A stretch of DNA of 64,000 nucleotides from Gloeopeniophorella convolvens. Taxonomy: Eukaryota > Basidiomycota > Agaricomycetes > Russulales. Below, in pieces: positions 34,400-43,356 of this stretch (positions within the stretch are counted from its first letter, which is position 1; each line of letters starts with the position of its first letter). The stretch lies in NCBI GenBank assembly GCA_022496205.1, contig WTXD01000086.1, forward strand, positions 27,062 through 91,061, read 5' to 3'. The translations under genes and the position numbers were made by a program. Below the pieces are notes generated by a model, which saw only the letters and a program-made list of their open reading frames with translations, did not search any database and was not told the DNA's origin.

Positions 34400-34720
34400 G
34401 AGCCTGCGATAATCAATGATACTGTTCCCGGAGGAGCGACAGAAGAATCATGGACTCACATGTGCTGGGAGTGCAAGGCGCGCGCCAGAATGAGGAGCGA
34501 CCTGGATGAGGAAAAGCACCTTGGGGTCAAGTCCGTGCGTCTAACTTTTCTGATGTTTGATGCATTCGGCAGCAATCATTGTGCTAGACTTGGAGCTGTG
34601 CACTGCAATCTGGTGGGAACATGTTGGCATGAACCAGCACCCCACGTCACGTTGGTGTCCCGACACCCACGCACCGAATCCTCAAGTGGTGCATTTGGCA
34701 CAGGCGATGGCGGCGGGGTG
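34400..34720. repeat. P450 spacer block, copy 3
   Basis: A direct copy of the block at 27190, with TGCTGGGAGTGCAAGGCGCG, GGAGCGACCTGGATGAGGAA and CAAGTGGTGCATTTGGCACA. It is very similar to copy 4 at 38050. A GC-rich extension (GGCGGGGTGGGGTGC) follows to about 34900. Confidence 0.55.
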
Positions 34721-35322
34721 GGGTGCCCGGGCGTGGCTCGGCAAGATGCGCGGGAACGCGGGGACAGAGGCAGCAGCGCAGGTGGTGCAAGAATGGCAGG
34801 GGACCAGGGACCTAGCCATTCATAGGAACAGAGGTCTAGGCGCCAGTGAGCGCGAGGCGTTGCCGCGAGCATCAGCAGCGAGGGCGAAGAGCGCCGGGAC
34901 ACAGCGGGGTAGCTCGGACTGGGACTTAAATATGCTTTAATGGCAGGAGACCATCATGCATCACGGTCGACGAGAACCTCCAACTGGTCCCCAAGTCGGC
35001 AGGCTCCGACGTAGGCAAGCTCCGACAGGCTCCGACGTGGCATCAATCTTGAGACGGCAACTTCCGAGCGGACTCAGGCTCGGACTTGGTCGAGCACGTT
35101 GGACCTTGGGTCTGGAGACCACCGCAATCAGTGACCATGGCGGTTGCACCTGAACCTGCCGGAGGCCCATGCAGACACTCGATTGGTGCTAGCTTGGATG
35201 GACGCAAAAACGGAGTTGAAGTCACTCCCCACAGATGTCGGTAAGCTACCGTAGACTGTACTGAGTCTGTACTACTCTGTAGATGCGACGCTGCACCGCT
35301 AGGCTTTGTGACACTGCGGCGC

Positions 35323-35478
35323 GACCACCGCGGCGGTCATGTGGAAAAAATGAATAACGTGAGTGCAGGTAGCTCGCATGGTGTACGCATTATCAGCTGC
35401 GTCCTACAGCAGCAGTACTGTCTTGACAAGAGTTAGTGTCAGACTCAGCACGTCTCGACTCGGACAAACTCGTTGGGA
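35323..35478. repeat. Conserved P450 3'-flank repeat, copy e
   Basis: It begins CCACCGCGGCGGTCATGTGG, then AATAACGTGAGTGCAGG, and ends with GTCTCGACTCGGACAAACTC. It sits beyond the 3' end of P450 no. 5. Confidence 0.55.
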
Positions 35479-35594
35479 GGTGTCGACTGACGAGCTCTGG
35501 CAAAGCGATGGATCCTTCCCAAATTCCTCCTCCTGCAGCATTCAGAAGAATCCAACACGTTTCAGTGCGAGCATATCTCCGTTGCTCATTCAAC

Positions 35595-37634
35595 CTATTC
35601 ATCCGCAGTTTCCTGCACCAGCGATGCTGCTGCTTCTGAGCGTGGGCGAATATGGCACTTGAATGGTTTCACGTAGCTGATATCGGGATTCGTCAGCCCT
35701 CTGCTCTACCCCGCGGAAGAAAGTGTAGACCGAGACTTACGCAACTATCCCTGACGAATAGTCTTCATCGAGTGAGCTACCCTTCACTGGGCTCAGATAG
35801 AAAGCAGTTAGTATCCCGGAAATTGTCGCCCAAACGCTTGATCTAGCCATATGCCTGCCTGGACACACGCGGCGCCCAAAGCCGAATGCTTGATCTGGAA
35901 ACGGAGGCGCATCTGGTGAAAGCCAACGCTCCGGTATGAATTTATCAGGCTCTAAGAAGATTTCAGGATCACGGAGCATGGCCCTAGAGGGAGTAAATGC
36001 CTGATTGACTATCGGCAAGTGAAGGCGTACCAGCTGTTACCTATGATGGTTGTACCTGCGGGAATGAAGTACCCATCATAGATATCTGACTGGGTGGTGT
36101 AGTGTGGTACGGCTGTGTTACTATCGCATGAGCAGCGTCCAAACCATCAACAAACCTGGGCATACCAAGAGGTGCAATTGGATGCCAGCGTAGAGTCTCT
36201 TTAAGTACTGCATCCACGTATGGTAGGGCGTCATAGTCTGTGAAATCCGGAAGGCGCGAGGTGCCAACTACTCTGTCGATTTCTGACTGCGCCTTGTACT
36301 GGACTTCTGGGTACTTCAGCATTGCGAGTATGAACGTCAGCAATGCAGACACTGTCTGCGATGCAGATCAGCACACCGATTCCGTCGACTGACATGATAG
36401 CTAACGTACTGTGTCGGCACCAGCTGTATACATGATTCCGGGTACAGCCTTTGAGGCGAAGACGTCTTCCGTAGTCGGACTGCTGCCCAATGTTGAGATC
36501 ATCGTAGCTGCGGCGCTAGGGGCGGCTGTTCCGTTGGCCTATTGCGCGTTTGCGTCGGTGAGATCGTGAATACCAACACCACATACCAGCGCAGCTTTCA
36601 CTTCGTTGTAAGGTCGTTCTATCGAGTCGACCACAGCATGGTATGCCTTCAGAGCATCGCGCTTCAACCCGGCGCCCGGGAACCAGCTGGGGATGTGCTT
36701 CACTGCAAACAGCCTGTCAGATTTTTGCTCTATTCAATCAAATCAAGACTTTATTACGCCAAGGAATGGTGTCATAGAGGAAAGCTTCGTTTGTTGAGCC
36801 GAGAGCCATCGCTTTCAAGGTTTCTTCTGCAGATGCTACGTACGGGTCGTTCTCAGGACTAACATCGATCCCATATGCAATGGATAAGATGGTTTGTCCT
36901 GCCATGCTGTGTTCAACTTGAGCGTATGTTACTCGCGCACAAGATCGATCAACTCACTGTCTCAGGTGTTGCGGAAAGTCGTCTGGCTTGGCGAGTAAGC
37001 TACGGAGAAGACGGTGAGCCGCTTGTTGTTCGAGAGGCTCGTATCCCTTTGCAGCCTTGGCATTGAAATGGCTGTCGAACTTCGAGCGCAGGTGACGCCA
37101 GTGCTTCCCGTATGGGAGGAACCCAATATTATACGTCATACCGAGACTGAAGAGGATGAGTAGGACGTCTTGGGATGATAGGCTGGCGAACATACAATTC
37201 TAGCAGAGCAACCAACGGAGGTCTGGCAATCGGTGAGTCAATGCAGGCGAAGCGTATGAATGGGCGGTACCTGTCAGAATATATAGAAGAGCGACTCTCG
37301 AGTAATTCTCTTGCCGCCTTCATGGAGTTGAGGATGACGATGTGTGATCCAAGTACATCGACATGCACCACGTCAGAACCTTAGTGCGCTTCAGTGGACC
37401 TCGACAGTGCTTGAAGTTTCAGTCGTCCATACCAGATTCATCTGACCATCTTTTGTACACAGCCCATTCTTCGTACGTAGGCATCTGCAGGAGGTTGCCG
37501 AGGATGGGGATCCGTCTGGGGCCTGGGGGATAAGGGAGACGACGTCTGCCAGCACAAACGAGGAAGAGCACCAAGCTCGCAGACAGCGTGGCGATGGTGA
37601 AGAAGACCTCCAGCCTTGTGAGATCAGCCTTCAT
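35595..37634 (-). CDS. Cytochrome P450 no. 5 of cluster
   Basis: Apparently complete and most similar to no. 4, suggesting a recent duplication. ATG at 37634 starts [20 protein letters not shown], with [20 protein letters not shown]. Other exons include [20 protein letters not shown] and [20 protein letters not shown]. The ExxR motif is in [18 protein letters not shown] in [16 protein letters not shown] and the heme Cys in [19 protein letters not shown]. The protein ends [15 protein letters not shown] at a TAG (35595), a few residues earlier than no. 4, which reads on to LFE. No frame break was seen. Substrate is unknown. Confidence 0.85.
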
Positions 37635-37690
37635 GATGACAGCGGATCCTATGAGCCCCGAAATGATGCGACGAGCAGCCTCCGTCAGGC

Positions 37691-37700
37691 TTTTAAATAT
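37691..37700 (-). promoter_or_regulatory. TATA-like box of P450 no. 5
   Basis: Minus-strand ATATTTAAAA lies about 57-66 nt upstream of the ATG, aligned with the boxes of the other cluster genes. Confidence 0.45.
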
Positions 37701-37879
37701 AGAGTCAGGATACGAATAATGGTTCCGGACGAAGAATATTTGATACCTTTCGAGAAGAGTGGAAACAAGCCACCAACGCGTCTATTGACTTATTGCTTAT
37801 GTGCTTCTTCTTGAGGGTGCGTTCTAAGTATAACAAGCTTTATATGACTAGCCCTTACGGCCCGATGGGCACGCGGGGT

Positions 37880-37985
37880 CGGGTCAAGCTGGGATGTCCG
37901 ATAGCATTTTCCCACCAACAAGCTTCACGAGTCCTCTAGTCGAGATGGGTTAGGTCCGGAAGTTTTGTTGGCGGGGAAACCCCTA
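37880..37985. repeat. MITE-like palindrome, copy 4
   Basis: The arm GGGTCAAGCTGGGATGTCCG then TTTTCCCACCAACAAGCTTC is followed by a loop of about 35 nt and the arm GGAAGTTTTGTTGGCGGGGA. Arm-to-arm pairing covers about 22 nt well. Confidence 0.55.
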
Positions 37986-38049
37986 CTCTAGTAGATTGGC
38001 CGCCAAGCATTGTCCCAAACCATTCCACTCAAGAGTTGCAAGAACCTGC

Positions 38050-38360
38050 GATAATCAACGATACCGTTCCCGGAGGAACAGCAGAAGAATCATGAACTCA
38101 CGTGTGCTGGGAGTGCAAGGCGCGCGCCAGAGCGGGGAGCGACCTGCATGAGGAAAAGTACCTTGGGGCCCAGTCCATGTGTCCACTCTTCCTGATGTTC
38201 GGTGGATCTGGCGGCCATCACCGCGCTAGACTTGGAGCTGCGCACTGCAATCTGGTGGGAACGTGTCGGCATAAGCCAGCACTCCACTCTATGCTGGTGC
38301 CCCGGTACAGACGCACCAAATCCTCAAGTGGTGCATTCGGCACAGGCGGCGGCGGCGGCG
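38050..38360. repeat. P450 spacer block, copy 4
   Basis: A direct copy of the block at 34400 with nearly the same order of motifs, including TGCTGGGAGTGCAAGGCGCG and TCAAGTGGTGCATTCGGCAC. A GC-rich extension continues to about 38500. Confidence 0.55.
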
Positions 38361-38902
38361 TGGGGTGCGTGGACGTGGCGCGGCAGGATGTGCGGGAACG
38401 TGGGGGCAGAGGCGGCAGCGCAGGTGGTAGAAGGATGGTGGGGGACCGGGGACTCAGCCAGTCATGGGAGCGGGGTCCAGGCGCCAGTGAACGCGAAGCG
38501 TTGCTGTGAGCGTCAACGAGAGCGAAAAGCGCTGGGACACAGCGGGGTAGCTCGGGTTGGGACACAGCAGGAGACGGCATCACGGTCGACGAGAATCTCG
38601 CAACTGGTCCCCAAGTCGGCAGGCTCCGATGTGGGCAGGGCGGCAACTTCCGAGCGGACTGGCACTCGGACTTGGTCGAGCACGCCGGACGTTGGAGTCT
38701 GGAGACCGCCCTTGCGACTTGGACCAACTAGACAACGCTTCAAGCTTCAAGCTCCAGTGCCCCTCGGATCCCGACCATGCGTGGAAATTTCTAAAATACA
38801 CGTCCGATACTGCAATTGCCTATCAACTAAGGTCAGATCGGGGACAGATTCCCGCCAACTTTGATTGCTCGACTCGATGCGTTTCGACGTGACTGCGTCA
38901 AC

Positions 38903-40965
38903 TCATTCAATGGGCACGTTTCCTGTTGCCTCAACTAGTGCTACTACCGCTTTAGATCGCGGGCGGATGTGGCAAACGAACGGGTTGACGTAGCTATCGC
39001 AGAGGCAAGTCAGCCTTGCTTGTGTCACAACACAGAATCGACGAAGTGCAGCTCACGATACCAACCCGGATGAATACTCCTCGTCCGGGGGATCACCCTT
39101 AACGGGGGTCAGGTCAAAAGCGGCGAGGATCCCGACGATTGATGCCCAAACGCTTGCTTGAGCCATAAACCGGCCTGGACATTCGCGACGTCCGAATCCG
39201 AACGCCTGATCCGGGAACCGAGGGGAATCATGAGATAGCCAGCGCTCAGGTATGAACTTGTCTGGCTCCGGAAAGGCCTCTGGATCATGGAAGATAGCCC
39301 TAAGAAACGTCAATACGACACGACAGGGTGGGTTGAATATGAAATTCCACCAGGTATTTCCTATAACAATTGCACCTGCGGGGATGAAGTATCCGTTATA
39401 GGTGTCATTTTGCGTCGTGCCGTGCGGTATGGCTGAGATACAACCATAATAGACGAGTTCATACGCGCTGATGACACACATACCCAGGGGAAAAACGGGG
39501 TGCCAGCGCAAAGCTTCCTTGAGCACTGCATTCACATATGGGAGTGCATCTTGGTCTGAGAAGTCTGGAAGACGCGACTTGCCGACTACTTTGTCTATTT
39601 CCGCTTGTGCCTTGCGTTGGACTTCCGGATATCTCAGCATTGCGAGCATGAACGTTTGAAGGGTGGACACTGTCTGTAGAATGATTCAACAAGGCGGCCC
39701 TGTTCAGCTATGGTATCGAAGTGGCGTACAGTATCAGTCCCACCGATGTACATATTCCCGGGCACTACTTTCGAGGCCCATACATCTTCGGGTTTCGAGT
39801 TTTCATCAAGCTCGGAGATCATACTGGCTGCAACAGAGGGTGCAGCTGATCCAGTTGCCTGTTGCAATATCTTATAAATAGTGACACGGAAAGGTTATCA
39901 CACTCACAAGAGCAGCCTTCACTTCATTGTAAGGTGTCTCAATGGAGGCAGCCACGATTGGGTATGCCTGAAGAGCTTTGCGCTTCAGGCCGGCACCTGG
40001 GAACCAGGCCGGTATCCGTCTAACTGTCAAGGATTCTTCGTCTGCAAATGGTCCATTCAATGAACCGATGCCTACGCACGCCAAGGTATACTGTCAAAAA
40101 GAATCGCCTCCTTGGATGCAGCGAGGATCACTGCATCCGCGACCGCCTCCCCGGACGCTACGTATGGATCGTTCTCAGGCAGGACATTGATTCCATAAGC
40201 AATAGACAAAATGGTTTGTCCGGCCATACTTTCACGGCCGCCTTGAGTTAGTGTACTCCCGCACGTCCCTATCAAACTCACTGTCTGAGGTGCTGCGCAT
40301 GGCCGTCTGGGTTGGAGAGTAAACTGCGGAGAAGCTGATGGGCTGCTCGCTGCTCAAGGGGTTCGTATGTCTTCGCAGCTGCGGGGTGGAAGTTCATATG
40401 GAACTTGTGGCGCAGATAACGCCACTTCGTCCCATATCCGAGAAAACCGATGCCCCATGACATGCCAATGCTATGTATGCTGAGTAGCGAACGTAGAGAG
40501 AGATGAGTCGCCGAACATACAACTCGAGTAAAGCAACAAGCGGAGGTCTGTTAACCACCTTCAGCAGCTTACGCGTGGTAGAGAAGCTCGGAGCTGTACC
40601 TGTCGGAATATATGGAAGAGCGCTTCCCAAGCAGCTGCCTTGTTGCCTCCGTAGAGTTGAGGATCACGATATGCGATCCAAGCACGTCGACGTGAACTAC
40701 ATCAGAGCCTGTGTGAGCTCGTCAGATTCCCTATTTTCTTCAGTAGGCGACGCGGGACGATACCAGACTCATCTGACCACTTTTTGTACACGATCCATGC
40801 TTCGCTCGAAGGCATGTCCAGCAAGTTGCCGATGATGGGAAGACGCTTGGGACCTGGTGGGTAAGGTAGGCGACGTCTGCCCCGGGTGTGATTAACGAAA
40901 AGCACCCAGCTAGCCGATAATGTTGCAGTGACCAGGAGGATGTCCAGCCAAGTAAGATCAAACAT
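38903..40965 (-). CDS. Cytochrome P450 no. 6 of cluster
   Basis: The first gene of the array in transcription order and more diverged than no. 2-5. ATG at 40965 starts MFDLTWLDILLVTATLSASW, with [20 protein letters not shown]. Readable exons include [40 protein letters not shown] and [20 protein letters not shown]. The J/K region is [20 protein letters not shown], and the ExxR motif is in LKEALRWHPVFPLG. PERW is in [16 protein letters not shown] and the heme Cys in [19 protein letters not shown]. It ends SYVNPFVCHIRPRSKAVVAL then VEATGNVPIE at 38903. No stop was found. Substrate is unknown. Confidence 0.85.
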
Positions 40966-41010
40966 GATAGGTCTGGCGGAGTGAAACGTGGTCAGTGGAT
41001 GGACATTTCA

Positions 41011-41020
41011 AATATTTATA
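41011..41020 (-). promoter_or_regulatory. TATA box of P450 no. 6
   Basis: Minus-strand TATAAATATT lies about 46-55 nt upstream of the ATG. Confidence 0.5.
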
Positions 41021-41738
41021 CCATTTACGAGGCGCGAACACAGTTCGGACATAACGCGCCACTTGAGAGCTCTGATGTAAGACCTCGTGTCAGTGACAAT
41101 TCGTGAGAACAGCCGAAGGGGGCATGTCATATCAGACGCCAGAGATGTAGTGCTCAAAAGGTAGAGATCGAGGCGCTCGTTATCGGCATGAGCTTCCGGA
41201 AGTTCGTGAGCAGTAGTCGATAACTGGAACGAGAGTCGGCAGAATGGCATACATCCATGCCTAACTCTCGTCACATGATGAGAACTAAAGTCCAGCCCAG
41301 GCAGCTCCCAATAGCTTCATTTTCGTCGTCATCTGCATGTGATGAACTGGTCGCTCACCGGAGCCTCCGGGCTGATTGCTGAGATAGCAGTCTATTAGAG
41401 AAGAACTATACATTATGTGAAGAAGACGGTTTGATGGCGATGGCAACACTTGACAGCATCAGCATGAGGACCTTGAATAGAATCGAAGCTCTCGCGAGGG
41501 GAGAATGGACTTGGCTTAAAGATATCTGGGCTGGACTTAGCGTCGTACAAATGGTCACGAGTGAATTGAGAGCGTTCGAGATGCTGCCCAGCTATCGAGT
41601 CCAGCGCCAGTCATATCGACTGGGACTCGGGAGCAATGGAAGTGTGAGAAACGTGTTGGAGTGGTGGTCCACATAGGGTGTCCGGGTGATCGGTACGTAC
41701 TAGCCGAAATCGTCCACGTTCAGCTTATGCCGCTCAAA
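41021..41738. other. Intergenic upstream of P450 no. 6
   Basis: It holds the remaining promoter of P450 no. 6. One 81-codon open frame (41431-41676, +) has no recognisable motif. No spacer block, palindrome or 3'-flank repeat of the cluster type was found here, so the repeat unit ends with no. 5. Confidence 0.4.
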
Positions 41739-42121
41739 TCACACCACCCCCTGGTCTGTAGCCCTGACCAACGAAGCTGCCGCCTCAGACCGTGGGTGGA
41801 TGCGAGTCTGGAACGGCTCGGGATGACTTCCGGGGAGGTTAAATTGAAAGGCCTGAGAGTGTGTAGGAGACGTACGATACGATGTCTGATGCATACGCGA
41901 CATTGGGGAAGGCATTCTTGACAATGTCGAACATAGCAAGCATGCCTGCGACAGTTGCCCGGATACTGTCACGCGCCATGAAGCTTGAAGCGTCCCGGAC
42001 ACGCACTTCTCCCGAATCCAAATGCGTATTCCGAAAAGCGTGGGGCACCCGGAAAGAGCCATCGCTCCGATTTGAATGTTTCGGGCTCTGGGAAGACGGT
42101 AGGCTCCCACATCATAGCCCT
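41739..42121 (-). pseudogene. 3'-terminal cytochrome P450 relic next to the transposon
   Basis: Only the last two exons of a P450 remain. The first reads MMWEPTVFPEPETFKSERWL then FPGAPRFSEYAFGFGRSACP, including the heme Cys. A 7-nt insertion (GAAGCTT on the plus strand, about 41980-41987) then shifts the frame, giving GRFKLHGA and a stop. In the other frame MARDSIRATVAGMLAMFDIV continues the family sequence. After an intron the tail [19 protein letters not shown] ends at 41739. The upstream exons are absent, and the transposon terminus starts about 110 bp upstream at 42235. It is most like P450 no. 1 in its tail. Confidence 0.75.
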
Positions 42122-42234
42122 GGTACCGATGAGCTCGCTAAACATGGTGAATTGTCGTCATTTTTGAGTTTGGACCCAAGCCTGAGCTCGCTCTTAGTGG
42201 ATGGCAAAAGGACGGACAGCTCGCAGCAAGGTTT

Positions 42235-42602
42235 GCCACCTGACCCTCTACTTTGACCTATCGACTTGGGCCGGTACCGAGGGGGGTGTATATCCACCCA
42301 ATTGGGGTCATCAGCCACCCATTTCGCAGCCCGCACGGGCCGCCCCATTGAGATTTCCATATTCGGAGATGCTTCTCCGTACCTATCCGCGTGACCTGCG
42401 TGTGTGCCGTGCATGTGTGTGTGCATGCACGTGCCCAGCCCACTCTTGCTGACCTGGTTTAGTACTACACGCATGCCCGCGCGCGCCCAGCCCAGCCCGC
42501 CAGCTACTCCTTCCCATCCTGTATGCGCGTCTTTCGAGCCCAGCCCATTGAACCTGCTGAGGAGTCTGCACTGCGGGCGCGCACACGCGTGCCCAGCCCA
42601 GC
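42235..42602 (+). repeat. Left terminal inverted repeat of the KDZ element
   Basis: It pairs with 52382-52750 on the opposite strand. Visible differences include CCTATCGAC versus CTTATCGAC near the end and GCGCGTCTTT versus GCACGTCTTT further in. It contains the start of the CCCAGCCCAGCCCG array. Confidence 0.9.
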
Positions 42603-43185
42603 CCGTTCGTTCCTTGTTCCCGTCTTCGGTGCGCGCATCTCTCGAGCCCAGCCCGCTTTACCTGTTGAGTTGCACTGTGGGCCCGCACGCGCGTGCCCAG
42701 CCCAGCCCGCTCGCCGGCCTGTTTTGGTGTGTGCGTGCGTGCGTGCGCGCGCGCGCGCGCCCAGCCCAGCCCGTCTCACCTTCCCACTTGCGCTGCGGGC
42801 GCGCGTGCGCGTGCCCAGCCCAGCCCGCCCGCCGACCTATTTGGGTGCGGGCGTGCGTACGCGCGCCCAGCCCAGCCTGCCTCACCTTCCCACTTGCGCT
42901 GCGGGCGCGCGCGTGCGCGCCCAGCCCAGCCCACCCGCCGGCCTGTTTAGGTGCGTGACTGCGTATGCGCGTCCAGCCCAGCCCGCCTCACCTTCCCACT
43001 TGCGCTGCGGGCGCGCGTGCGCGTGCGCGTGCCCAGTCCAGTCAAGCCCGCCCGCAATCTCTTTGGTGCGAACGCGTGCGCCCAGCCCAGCCCGCTTCCG
43101 TCCGAATTCAAACGTTCGGGGCGTGGCCCAGTCCGGTGTGCCAAACGTGATTAGCGTGGGCGTGGCACGCACGCCCAGCCCACCA
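42420..43185. repeat. GC-rich minisatellite array, left
   Basis: Irregular repeats of GCGCGTGCCCAGCCCAGCCC with a period of about 60-70 nt. Longer units include CTCACCTTCCCACTTGCGCT then GCGGGCGCGCG, seen four times between 42770 and 43030. Long open frames across it are artefacts of the low-complexity sequence. Confidence 0.85.
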
Positions 43186-43203
43186 GTATATATATATATA
43201 TAT
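43184..43203. repeat. (TA)n microsatellite
   Basis: A run of about nine TA units sits just inside the left GC-rich array. Confidence 0.85.
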
Positions 43204-43356
43204 GAATACTTCAACGTCTGTAGATACATCATGCGTATATCATCAGTACAAACTCGCCCCGCCAGAACAAGAAGCAAGAAGCAGTGAATATAAAGGTGCG
43301 ATCAATACATAGTCCGAGCGTTACTAGTCAGTCGCTTGCCACATCAACGTGATTAC

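Noticed and set aside
34557..34940. Protein-coding gene in the P450 spacer block
   Set aside because: The corresponding frames in the other spacer copies are interrupted and not conserved, so the block looks noncoding.
42404..43287. Long plus-strand open frame (254 codons) through the left GC-rich array
   Set aside because: It is built from repeated CCCAGCCCAGCC units, is open in several frames at once and has no family-like residues.
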